A stretch of DNA of 64,000 bases from positions 1 through 64,000 of the forward strand of contig UBKJ01000001.1 in assembly GCA_900465915.1 (NCBI GenBank), in the 5' to 3' direction. Position 1 is the first letter of the stretch; each line of letters starts with the position of its first letter. Shown here piece after piece: positions 1 to 8,072 of this stretch. The notes beneath the pieces were generated by a model. It made no database searches. It worked only from the letters and a program-made list of their open reading frames with translations, and was not told the origin of the DNA. The DNA is from Hyphomicrobiales bacterium (GTDB taxonomy: Bacteria; Pseudomonadota; Alphaproteobacteria; Rhizobiales; Rhizobiaceae). A program made the translations under genes and the position numbers.

Positions 1-204
1 CCCGGCGAAGCGCGCCAGCAGGCCCCAGCTCACCCCGCCCGCATGAAGCCCCTCGTTGATCGTCGCCAGAAGCCATGCTGTCGCGAGGCCGCTCACAATG
101 CCGACGCCGGTCGCAAACAGCACCAACGGCCAGAATGGAAGCAGCAAACGCAGCGCGGTGCGCAGAAGGGCCGCTTTGTTTCCGCTTTGGTTCGATCCGT
201 CCAC
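1..204 (-). CDS. Cyclic-peptide/siderophore ABC exporter, N-terminal fragment (SyrD/PvdE/YojI type)
   Basis: Only the first 68 codons lie in the window; the gene runs off the left edge. It starts at a GTG (202-204), preceded by a GGGAGG ribosome binding site about 6 nt upstream. After a short polar leader comes a hydrophobic segment and the stretch GLATAWLLATINEGLH, which resembles the first membrane segment of the PvdE/SyrD/YojI half-exporters (fused membrane and ATPase domains) that move peptide siderophores or microcins. It follows the FhuB-like gene on the same strand with a gap of about 75 nt, so it is probably part of the same iron locus and may export the peptide siderophore that the neighbouring receptor recovers. 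The ATPase domain is outside the window, so the family call rests on the N-terminus only. Confidence 0.6.
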   Translation of the reverse strand, partial: MDGSNQSGNKAALLRTALRLLLPFWPLVLFATGVGIVSGLATAWLLATINEGLHAGGVSWGLLARFAG

Positions 205-279
205 GCAGCCTCCCTCGAATTTCCGGCCCTATATGAATAGGACGCGCCGCACTGTCCAACCCGGAAAAGAAATTTTCAC

Positions 280-2238
280 TCAGCCGCGCCGGGCGATCAG
301 CGCGAAGACGCCGGGCGCGGCGATCAGCGTGGCCAGCAATCCGGCCGGAATCTGGTCGGGAAACAGCACGATGCGCCCCAACCAGTCGGCCAGCATCATC
401 AGCATGCAGCCGATCATGGCGGCTGCCGCAAGTTCCGCCAGCGGGCGGCGAAAGCCGCACAGACGGGCGAGATGCGGCGCGGTCAGGCCGACGAAGCTGA
501 GCGGCCCGACCGTCAGCACCGACAGACCGACCAGCACCGAAGCGAAGGCGAGCAGCGCCGGACGGCTGCGGGCCGGCGGCGCGCCCAGCGCCCGGTTGAC
601 GCCGGTGCCGAGCGGCGCAAGCTCCAGCCAGCGCGCCAGGAAAGGCAGCGCGGCGAAGGCCAGCGCTGCGGCGACAAGCAGGATCGCCGCGTCCTGCGGC
701 CGCGCCAAAAAAGTCGATCCGCTCAGCCAGCGCAGCAGGTCGTACATGCGCGGATCGCCGCTGGCCAAAAGTGCCGACACCACGGCGCTGAAGCAGGTCG
801 TGGCCGCGACGCCGACCAGGAATAGATCGTCCGGCCCGGCCGCGTGGCGGCGCGCGAAAACCAGAAGCAGCGCCAGCACGGCGCAGGCCCCGCCAACGCC
901 CGCAAGCGTGAACAGCGCCGGCCCGGCGACCGGAACCAGCATGGAGACGACCGCCCCGCAAGCCGCGCCGGCGCTGACGCCCAGTAATTCCGGGCTGGCC
1001 ATCGGATTGGCGGTCAGCCGCTGCACCACGCCGCCGCCGATGGCCAGAAGCGCCGCCGCCGCGCCCGCCGCCAGCATGCGCGGCGCGCGCCAGAACAAGG
1101 TGGCCTCGACCGAGGACAGGCCGCGAAAATTCCAGCCATGCAGCCCGCGCCCGACCAGAAGCGTGGCGGCGGCGACCAGCAGCGTCAGCGCCGCCAGCCA
1201 TGACAGGCGAAAGACGCGGCGCGGCGCGGCGGCCGCCAGCCCCTGTCCCGGCGTCCGCCGGATCACGGCGCGCCGCGCGATCAGCCAGATCAGCAGCGGC
1301 GCGCCGAGAAGCGCCGAAGCCGCCCCGGCGGGAATTTCGGACGGCGTCGGCAGGCTCTGGAAAATCCGGTCGGTCGCCCACAATAGCAGCGCGCCCGTGA
1401 GCGGCGACAGAAGCAGCAGCGCGCGGATGCGGCCGAAACCGAAGCGGCGCACGATTTCCGGCGCAGCCAATCCGATAAAGCCGATCACGCCCACGGCGGC
1501 GGTGCAGATCGCGGCGATCCACAGCACGAGAACGAAGGCGGCGAGCCGCACGAGGGCCGGCCGTGCGCCCAGCGCCGCCGCCGTCTCGTCGGAAAGCGCC
1601 AGCGCCGCCAGCGGCCGGATCAGGAACAGCCCCGCCGCCATGGCCGGCGCCAGCCGCGGCGCGAGATAGGAAACCGCGCTCCAGTCCTGCGCGGCCAGCG
1701 AGCCGCCGCCCCAGATGAACAAGGTGATGAGCCCGCCATGCAGCATGATCAGCAGCGTGTTGAGCGCGCCCGCATAGAGGCTGATCATCAGCCCGGCCAG
1801 AAGCACGGTCTGCGGCAGGAAACGGCTGCGCCGGCTCAATCCCAGCACGGCCAGCCCCGCCGCCGTCCCGCCGACGAAGGCGACGCCGGTGCGCCCGCCC
1901 GCCAGCAGCGACGGCGCCCAGACGGTGGCGGCGCTGAGCGCGATAAAGGCCCCCGCGCTGACGCCGAGCGTAGCCGGCTCCGCGGCGGGATTGCGCAACG
2001 CCGTCTGCGCCACGGCGCCGGCGAAGCCCAGCCCGGCCCCGACCAGAAGCGCTGCGGCGGCGCGCGGCAGCAGGCTGTAATGTACGGTGATCTGCGCCAA
2101 ATCCGCCGGATCGGGCGCGATCAGCGCCCGCCACCAGCCGCCATCGGGCAAAAGCGCCTGCATGTCGCGCAAGGTGAGCGCCAGGGCCAGTCCGGCCAGC
2201 GCCAGCATAAGCGCGGCGAAAGAACAAATCCGCGGCAT
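280..2238 (-). CDS. fhuB: Ferric-siderophore ABC permease, fused double-domain FhuB type
   Basis: Inner-membrane permease for ferric hydroxamate-type siderophores, 652 aa from the ATG at 2236-2238. It is two FecCD/BtuC permease units in tandem, roughly residues 1-320 and 330-652. Each half has about ten hydrophobic segments and its own ATPase-coupling motif, GLAAPEIVRRFG in the first and GLTAPHLARLCG in the second. Double-length permeases are typical of FhuB, whereas FecC/FecD and most relatives are separate proteins. The start was chosen because it follows the stop of the fhuD-like gene by one base; the open frame also extends 24 codons upstream inside that gene. No FhuC ATPase gene is present here. 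The substrate is inferred from family and context. Confidence 0.88.
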   Translation of the reverse strand: MPRICSFAALMLALAGLALALTLRDMQALLPDGGWWRALIAPDPADLAQITVHYSLLPRAAAALLVGAGLGFAGAVAQTALRNPAAEPATLGVSAGAFIALSAATVWAPSLLAGGRTGVAFVGGTAAGLAVLGLSRRSRFLPQTVLLAGLMISLYAGALNTLLIMLHGGLITLFIWGGGSLAAQDWSAVSYLAPRLAPAMAAGLFLIRPLAALALSDETAAALGARPALVRLAAFVLVLWIAAICTAAVGVIGFIGLAAPEIVRRFGFGRIRALLLLSPLTGALLLWATDRIFQSLPTPSEIPAGAASALLGAPLLIWLIARRAVIRRTPGQGLAAAAPRRVFRLSWLAALTLLVAAATLLVGRGLHGWNFRGLSSVEATLFWRAPRMLAAGAAAALLAIGGGVVQRLTANPMASPELLGVSAGAACGAVVSMLVPVAGPALFTLAGVGGACAVLALLLVFARRHAAGPDDLFLVGVAATTCFSAVVSALLASGDPRMYDLLRWLSGSTFLARPQDAAILLVAAALAFAALPFLARWLELAPLGTGVNRALGAPPARSRPALLAFASVLVGLSVLTVGPLSFVGLTAPHLARLCGFRRPLAELAAAAMIGCMLMMLADWLGRIVLFPDQIPAGLLATLIAAPGVFALIARRG

Positions 2239-2239
2239 A

Positions 2240-3109
2240 TCAGGCCGAGCCCTTGCCGAGCACCGCCGCCAGAAGCGTGGCGAAGCGCCGGGCCGCCGGC
2301 GCGCCGCCATTGTCGAGCACCGCCGGCAAATGGAACACTCTGCCCGCGCGCACCGCCGGCAGCGCGCGCCAGAACACGCCGTTCGGATCGATGGGCGCGG
2401 CGAGATTTTCGCCGTCGGCGTCGATCAGCACGATCCCCGCCTCCGGCTGGCGCGCCAAGCGATCCAGCCCGACCACCGAGCGCCCGCCCCACAGGCCAGG
2501 CTCGCGCTGCGCGTTGACGAGCCCCAGCCGGCCGAGCACGTCGTCGAACAGGCTGCCGGGACCGAGCAGCGTCAGATGGCGGTCGTCGGCCAGCATGGCG
2601 ATGAAGAAGCGCTCGCCGCGCCGCGCCGACAATGCGCCGGCGGCGTCCCGGAACGTCCGCTCCATATCGGCGATCAGCCGCGCTCCGCCCTCCCGCGCGC
2701 CAAGCGCGTCGGCGAAAGCGACGGTCGCGGCGACGGCGTTATCGAGCGCGTCGCCTCCGTCGGGCGCCAGATCGACGCAGCGCACGGGCGCGATGCGTGC
2801 GAGCAGGCTTTCCGCCGCCCGCAGGCCGGGCGGAATGACGATGAGATCGGGCCGCAATTCGTCCAGCAGCTCGAAATTCGGCGTGAACAAGAGCCCGACG
2901 TCGACGACGTCCGCCGGCAGCGCCGGCTCGACCACCGCGCGCCGGTAATAATCGACGGCCGGCACGCCGACGACGCGCGCGCCGACCGCCACCGCCGTGG
3001 CCGCCAGGGCCCAGTCGAGCGCCGCCACGCGCAGGCCGCCCGCCCATGCCGGACGAGGCGGGGCGAGCGCCGCGCCCAGCATCGCCAGGGCCTCGCGGCG
3101 CGTGATCAC
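2240..3109 (-). CDS. fhuD: Ferric-siderophore periplasmic binding protein, FhuD-like
   Basis: Periplasmic binding protein of the class III (helical backbone) type that hands the ferric siderophore to the FhuB-like permease; 289 aa. It begins with GTG at 3107-3109, overlapping the TGA of the TonB receptor gene by GTGA. The N-terminus MITRREALAML followed by a hydrophobic stretch ending near AWAGG looks like a Tat-type signal peptide with a twin arginine. The body contains typical features of the family: the early LDWALAATAVAVGARVVGV region, the central LRPDLIVIPPG segment, and a C-terminal FHLPAVLDNGGAPAARRFATLL. Its position between receptor and permease supports the role. The exact ligand cannot be read from sequence. 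Confidence 0.85.
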   Translation of the reverse strand: MITRREALAMLGAALAPPRPAWAGGLRVAALDWALAATAVAVGARVVGVPAVDYYRRAVVEPALPADVVDVGLLFTPNFELLDELRPDLIVIPPGLRAAESLLARIAPVRCVDLAPDGGDALDNAVAATVAFADALGAREGGARLIADMERTFRDAAGALSARRGERFFIAMLADDRHLTLLGPGSLFDDVLGRLGLVNAQREPGLWGGRSVVGLDRLARQPEAGIVLIDADGENLAAPIDPNGVFWRALPAVRAGRVFHLPAVLDNGGAPAARRFATLLAAVLGKGSA

Positions 3110-5613
3110 CAATGGCTCTTGACGCCGAGCAGGAAGCTGCGCGGCTCGCCATAGATGCCGAAATAGGTCAGCGGCAGACGGTCGAAATATTTCTTGTCGA
3201 AGACGTTCTTGACCGTGAAGGAGGCGTCGAAGTGATCGTTGATCTTGTAGGCGATCTGCGCGTCGACCAGCGCATAGGCGCCCTGCGTCGCCGACGCCGC
3301 CGGCCCGGTCGCGCCCTGCAGGGAACGTTCCGTGCGGCTGAAGGCGCGCAGGCCGGCGCCGAGGCTGAGCCCGTCGAGCTTGCCGCTGTCGAAAGTGTAG
3401 CGTGTCCACAGCTTGAAGGCGTGCTTCGGCTCCTCGGGGTCCAGCGCCAGCCCGCCGTTCTCAGGGTCGGAGAGGTATTTCGTATCGAGATAGGTGTAGC
3501 CGGCCGAGATGTTCCAGCCATGCACGATCTCGCCGTTGACCTCCGCCTCGACGCCGCGGCTGCGCGCCTTGCCGGCGGCGACGTATTTATCGGGCATATC
3601 GCTCTCGACCGCGCGGTGGTCGTCGTTGATGTCGAACAGGGCCAGCGACGTCGTCAGCCGGTCGTCGAGGAAGGAGCCCTTCACGCCGACTTCATACTGG
3701 CTGCCCGTGCGCGGCGGCAGGCCGCCGGGGATCAGCGTTTCCTGGTCCTGCGGCGTGAAGATGTCGGTATAGCTGGCGTAGACCGAGACGTTCTTGTTCA
3801 CGTCGTAGACGACGCCGGCATAGGGCGTGAACTTGCCGTTCGTCGTGTGGTCGGTGAGCCAGCCCGCTTCCGGGTCCAGCAGGTCGATATGCCTGTTCTG
3901 GTACCAGCTCAGCCGCCCGCCCAGCACCAGCGTCAGCGGGTCCGCGAGCTTGAGGTCGGTCTTGCCGTAGACGCCGCCTTCCTGGGTGCGGGAATTTTCG
4001 CCGAAGATCAGCGGAATATCCACATCGGGAAGCTGGCTATGGGCGGTGAAGATGTCCATCTCGCCCGCGTCGTAGAAGCCGCTGAATTGCCGCTCGGTGC
4101 GGTAGGAATAGTTCAGTCCCACCACGAAACGGCTTTCGCGGCCCAGGAAATCGTAATTGCCCGACAGGTTCGAATCGACGCCGAACCAGTTCATGTTGAT
4201 GTCGCCGCTTTGCAGGGCGTAATCGGCCAGGTTGTTCGTCGGATCGACGCCCAGCCCGACCCCGTTTCCATAGTCGGTGGTGTCCATATAGGCGTATTTG
4301 CCGTCGTCGCGCATGTTGCGATAAAACAGCGTGGTGTTGGAGACCCAGCCATTGTCGAATTCATGCTTCAGATTGGCGTATTCCTCCGCCATGGCGTAGT
4401 TGGTGTAGCTCCAGTCGGCGCCGTAGAAGGTCGAGCGCGGCGCGTCGATGAAGCCGCCGTCGCTGGCGAGCGACTGGCCGTAATCGAAGGGCGCGAGCCG
4501 CTGCTTCTGATAGGTCGAGGCGAGGCTGAGCGTGGTCTGCGGCGACAGGTCGAACTGCAGCGCGCCGTAGAAGGTGCCGTGCCATTCGCCGCCTTCGTCA
4601 TAGAAGAAATTGCGGTCCTGCCCCGTCACGATCAGGCGGCCGCGCGCCGTTCCGGCCTGGTTGAGCGGGCCGGTCACGTCGACGGTCTGGCGGATGAAAT
4701 CCCACGAGCCGTATTGCGTGTCGGTCGACAGGGCGAAATGGTCGAGCGGCATGCGGCGGACGAAATTGACCGTGCCGGCCGGGCTGCCCGAGCCTTGCAA
4801 CAGGCCGGCGGGACCGCGCTGGATCTCCGCGCGGTCATAGATCGACATGTCGAACTGCGACAGATACTGGATGCCGGAGGCGACCGGCATGCCGTCATAT
4901 TGCGCATCGAGCGGGAAGCCGCGCGCGTTGAAATAATAGGTGCCGTCGCCATAGGGAATGGCGGTGACGCCGGTGGCCTGGCGCAGCGCGTCGTCGACGC
5001 TGTCGAGGTTCTGGTCCTCGATGCGCTTGCGGGTGATCACCGAGACGGAGCTGGGCGTCTCCTTGAGCGGCGTCGCGACCTTGCCCGCCACGGTGACGGC
5101 CTCGGCGCTGTAGGAATCGGAGCCTTCCGTCGTCGCCGGGTCGGCGCGGCCGTTCACGTCGATCGTGTCGAGCTGGACCGCGCCGGCTACAGGCGCGGCG
5201 CCCGCCGCCGGGCCGCTCGCCGCCACCAGCGCCGCGGAGCCCGCCGAGCCCACGCGTACGTCGAGGCCGGCGCTCGCCACCAGGCGCCGCAGCGCCGCCG
5301 CCGGCGTCATGCGGCCGGAGACGGCGGAAGACGTCTTGCCGCGCGCCAGTTGCGACGAATAGCTGATCTGCCAGCCGGTGGCGCGGATGAAGGCGTCGAT
5401 CGCCGCGGGCAAAGGCTGCGCGGGGATAGAGAAATTCACCGCCTCGCCGCCCGCCGCCGCTGGCTTGGCTATAGCCGGCGCGGCCGCGCCGAGGCAGCCG
5501 AGCATGGTCGACGCCAGCGCGATCCCGGCGAAGGCGCCGAGCCGCATGTTCTTCTTTCCCGCCTGCCCATTTTCCGCCTGCCGACGCGCCGTCACGCTGC
5601 CCCGATTGTCCAT
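3106..5613 (-). CDS. TonB-dependent siderophore receptor with N-terminal signalling (STN) domain
   Basis: Outer-membrane ferric-siderophore receptor, 835 aa. The order is signal peptide (about 23-48), STN domain (about 58-110, from AVNFSIPAQPLPAAIDAF), plug domain (about 170-285, with LKETPSSVSVITRKRIEDQN), then a long beta-barrel ending in the aromatic residue W. The STN domain is what lets FpvA/FecA-type transducers signal ligand binding to a FecR anti-sigma factor, and fecR and fecI genes lie directly upstream. The likely circuit is receptor to FecR to FecI to this operon. An internal ATG at 5547, with a purine-rich GAAAGAAG upstream, is an alternative start that would put the signal peptide at the very N-terminus. 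The siderophore is probably a hydroxamate or mixed-type peptide, judged from the FhuBD neighbours. Confidence 0.9.
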   Translation of the reverse strand: MDNRGSVTARRQAENGQAGKKNMRLGAFAGIALASTMLGCLGAAAPAIAKPAAAGGEAVNFSIPAQPLPAAIDAFIRATGWQISYSSQLARGKTSSAVSGRMTPAAALRRLVASAGLDVRVGSAGSAALVAASGPAAGAAPVAGAVQLDTIDVNGRADPATTEGSDSYSAEAVTVAGKVATPLKETPSSVSVITRKRIEDQNLDSVDDALRQATGVTAIPYGDGTYYFNARGFPLDAQYDGMPVASGIQYLSQFDMSIYDRAEIQRGPAGLLQGSGSPAGTVNFVRRMPLDHFALSTDTQYGSWDFIRQTVDVTGPLNQAGTARGRLIVTGQDRNFFYDEGGEWHGTFYGALQFDLSPQTTLSLASTYQKQRLAPFDYGQSLASDGGFIDAPRSTFYGADWSYTNYAMAEEYANLKHEFDNGWVSNTTLFYRNMRDDGKYAYMDTTDYGNGVGLGVDPTNNLADYALQSGDINMNWFGVDSNLSGNYDFLGRESRFVVGLNYSYRTERQFSGFYDAGEMDIFTAHSQLPDVDIPLIFGENSRTQEGGVYGKTDLKLADPLTLVLGGRLSWYQNRHIDLLDPEAGWLTDHTTNGKFTPYAGVVYDVNKNVSVYASYTDIFTPQDQETLIPGGLPPRTGSQYEVGVKGSFLDDRLTTSLALFDINDDHRAVESDMPDKYVAAGKARSRGVEAEVNGEIVHGWNISAGYTYLDTKYLSDPENGGLALDPEEPKHAFKLWTRYTFDSGKLDGLSLGAGLRAFSRTERSLQGATGPAASATQGAYALVDAQIAYKINDHFDASFTVKNVFDKKYFDRLPLTYFGIYGEPRSFLLGVKSHW

Positions 5614-5720
5614 TCGCGCAAACCCTCATCTGTCGCCATGGCCTCTCCGCGCCCTGCGCGAAATCGGCCCTTTGAACAGGAGACGCGCAAGGCGGCGCGA
5701 TCCGGCAAAAAAATTTGCGC

Positions 5721-6731
5721 TCAGTGCAGGATGATGACGCCGCCCGGCAGCCGGCGCATCGAAACGCCCGCCGCGTCGGCCAGCGTTCGGATGGCGCCTT
5801 CGACGTCGTCGAGGCGGTAATCGCCGGTGACGGCGAGCTGGTTCACATGGCCGGCCATCACGATCACCGGCGGCGCGTAATAGCGGCGCAGCTCGGCCAG
5901 CACGCGTCCGAAGGGCTGGTTGACGAAGGCGAGCCGCCCGCCGCGCCAGGCCAATGCGCTGGCCGTGTCGACATGGGAGACGGCGGAAAGCGCCGTGGCG
6001 CTCGCCGTCACCATTTCGCCCGGCTCCAGATCGACATGGTCGCGCGGATCGGCGAGCCGACTGACCTCGACATGGCCGCGCTCCAGCACCACGCTGTCGT
6101 CCGCCTCGCCCGCGCGCACCGCGAAAGCCGTGCCCTTGACCTCGGTTTCGCCGAAATGGCCGGCGACGCGGAACGGATGCGCGGGATCGTGCTTCACGTC
6201 GAAAAACGCCTCGCCCTCCAGGAGCCGGACGTCGCGCCGGCCGTCGTGGAAATCGAGCGCCACCGCCGAGGCGGTGTTGAGCAGCATGGTGGAGCCGTCG
6301 GGCAAAGCGACCGTTTCGCGCGCGCCGGTGGCTGTGCGGTAGTCCGCCTCCCAGCGCAGTTTCAGCGCGGGATAGGCCCAGACGACGACCGCCGCCGACA
6401 GCGTCGCGGCCGCCACGATGCGCCCCATGCGCCACGAAGAACGGGCCGCCGGCCGCTGCGCTATCGCCGTTCGGCGCGGCGCGGGCGCGGCGGCCGAGGC
6501 GGCTTTCTCGAAAGAGGACGAATTCCACAAGGCGTCGAAACGGCTGAACTCTTCCGCATGGCGCGGATCGCTGCTGCGCCACGCCTCGAAGGCGTTCAGC
6601 GTGTCAGCGTCCGGCGTGTCGCCCTGCAAGCGGACGAACCAGTCGAGCGCCGCGTCGACGATGGGGTCTTCGTGCGAAAACTCCCCGTCCGGCCCGTTTT
6701 CTGCTTTGCCGTCGCGTCTCACAAGGCCCAT
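5721..6731 (-). CDS. fecR: FecR-type transmembrane anti-sigma/sigma regulator
   Basis: Inner-membrane partner of FecI, 336 aa from the ATG at 6729-6731. The cytoplasmic N-terminal domain (DUF4880; DALDWFVRLQ and AFEAWRSSDPRHAEEF) should bind the sigma factor. One membrane segment follows at about residues 100-120, then the periplasmic FecR domain (LPDGSTMLLNTASAVALDF, VRLLEGEAFFDV, TEVKGTAFAVR), and a C-terminal STN-like segment. The upstream frame extends to 6791, but that extension looks non-coding; no strong ribosome binding site separates the two choices. The gene lies between fecI and the receptor on the same strand. Confidence 0.9.
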   Translation of the reverse strand: MGLVRRDGKAENGPDGEFSHEDPIVDAALDWFVRLQGDTPDADTLNAFEAWRSSDPRHAEEFSRFDALWNSSSFEKAASAAAPAPRRTAIAQRPAARSSWRMGRIVAAATLSAAVVVWAYPALKLRWEADYRTATGARETVALPDGSTMLLNTASAVALDFHDGRRDVRLLEGEAFFDVKHDPAHPFRVAGHFGETEVKGTAFAVRAGEADDSVVLERGHVEVSRLADPRDHVDLEPGEMVTASATALSAVSHVDTASALAWRGGRLAFVNQPFGRVLAELRRYYAPPVIVMAGHVNQLAVTGDYRLDDVEGAIRTLADAAGVSMRRLPGGVIILH

Positions 6732-6815
6732 CCCAAAAATTGCTTCGCGGCTTCTTATAACCGAGACGTTCGGGGTTCTGGAACCCGGCAAAATAAATCG
6801 CGCTTGAGGTCTGCA

Positions 6816-7328
6816 TCAGCCCCGGTCGAGGCGCGCGAGGGCGTCGCGGCAATGGGCCATGGCGAGCTTCAGGTCGTTGAAGACGGTGCGCTCGGATACG
6901 CCGAGATGGCCGGCGATGCGGATATTGGACCATTTCTCGATGCGGCTCAGGATAACGACCGCGCGGGCGCGGGCCGGCAGCACGGCGAGCGCCTCGCTGA
7001 AGGCGCGAAAACGCTCGCGTTCGAGCAGCGCCGCCTCGATCGATGGAATGTCGGCGGGAACGGATTCCAGCCCTTCCCCGTCGCCATGGACCTCGACGCG
7101 GGCTTTCGAGCGGTTGCGGCGCAGATGGTCGAGCGCCAGGTTGCGCGCCGTCTGGTGCAAAAAGGCCTCGACGTGATCGATGGGCCCGTGCTGCGCGGCG
7201 CGGCTGGCGCGCAGATAGGTCTCCTGCGCCAGGTCCTCGGCCGCATGCGGGTCGCGGACGATCCGCATGATGCTGCCCATCAGCGAACGCCGGCGCCGCA
7301 GAAACGCATCCACGATAGCCACGGTCAT
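6816..7328 (-). CDS. fecI: FecI-like ECF sigma factor
   Basis: Iron-starvation extracytoplasmic-function sigma factor, 170 aa. Region 2 is seen in IMRIVRDPHAAEDLAQETYLRA and FLHQTARNLALDHLRRN. Region 4 lies at the C-terminus, with LPARARAVVILSRIEKWSNIRIAGHLGVSERTVFNDLKLAM containing the helix-turn-helix. Length and motifs match FecI/PvdS-type ECF factors, which are held by FecR and released when the STN-bearing receptor binds its ferric ligand. It is the first gene of the minus-strand iron locus. No clear Fur, Irr or RirA box was recognised upstream, although iron repression would be expected. Confidence 0.92.
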   Translation of the reverse strand: MTVAIVDAFLRRRRSLMGSIMRIVRDPHAAEDLAQETYLRASRAAQHGPIDHVEAFLHQTARNLALDHLRRNRSKARVEVHGDGEGLESVPADIPSIEAALLERERFRAFSEALAVLPARARAVVILSRIEKWSNIRIAGHLGVSERTVFNDLKLAMAHCRDALARLDRG

Positions 7329-7592
7329 TTCCGTTTCCCTTTCGCTCCGGCGGCCGGACAGGCCATGTCCACGCGCCGCCGGGCACGACCGAAGCTATAA
7401 GCGCAACAAAAAACTGCCCGCAACAGCAATGATTTAGAGCGGTTCCAACCTCGCGGCGGGCCCGGCTCCAAACTTGTATGAAAAACTCATATATTCATGC
7501 TAGATAGACCGCGCCCGCGACTTCGCGCGCGCCCACCGCCCGGCGGAGTTTCCGGGCCGCTGCTGCAAATATGCCACATGTCGGGCGGCGGC

Positions 7593-7889
7593 TCAGCCGC
7601 ACATGGCGCGCAGGATTCGGTTGGTCTTGGGATCGGTTTCGACGGTCACGCGCTCGCGCCGGTAATCCATCGTCACGGCCTGGCCGGGCTTGATCTGGCG
7701 CACGATGCTCGCGCCGGTGAGCTGCATGGCCTGCGCGTCGGTGACGCGCGCCTTGCCGGTCAGCGCCTCGGCCGCTTCGGGCCGGCAGACGCCCGCTTCC
7801 GCGTGCTGCGTTTGGTTCTGGCAGGCGGCGACGGTGGTGGCGGCCAGCGCCACGGCTCCGGCGGCGAGCAGTTTCGAACGAAGCTTCAT
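7593..7889 (-). CDS. I78 family peptidase-inhibitor lipoprotein
   Basis: Small exported protein of 98 aa. The N-terminal signal peptide ends in an Ala-Ala-Cys lipobox at about residues 21-23, so it is probably a lipoprotein. The C-terminal half carries the I78 pattern: a Cys near CRPEAAEALTGK, then IKPGQAVTMDYRRERVTVE and a final Cys in MCG. Members of this family resemble fungal elastase inhibitors and are presumed to protect periplasmic proteins from serine proteases. It stands alone on the minus strand, divergent from the MocR-type regulator. The physiological target is unknown. Confidence 0.8.
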   Translation of the reverse strand: MKLRSKLLAAGAVALAATTVAACQNQTQHAEAGVCRPEAAEALTGKARVTDAQAMQLTGASIVRQIKPGQAVTMDYRRERVTVETDPKTNRILRAMCG

Positions 7890-8072
7890 CGCAAGTCCCC
7901 TCCTTGGAAAAACGCCTTATAGACATACAGCACCCCGCGCCGCGCTCCAACCGGATTCGGCGCGCCCCGAAAACCAGTCAATCTCCCATGCTTCCCTTGG
8001 CGCGGCTTTATGATATCCTGTCATTGAACGGCCAATATGCAATCAATCGCGTCATGAATGGAGTCATTCGAC

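Noticed and set aside
56-1669. Ser/Arg/Ala-rich plus-strand frame at the left edge
   Set aside because: Antisense to the fhuB-like permease; low-complexity composition typical of shadows.
3112-5820. Long plus-strand open frame opposite the TonB receptor
   Set aside because: Antisense to a receptor with clear domains, and no ribosome binding site or homology is apparent.
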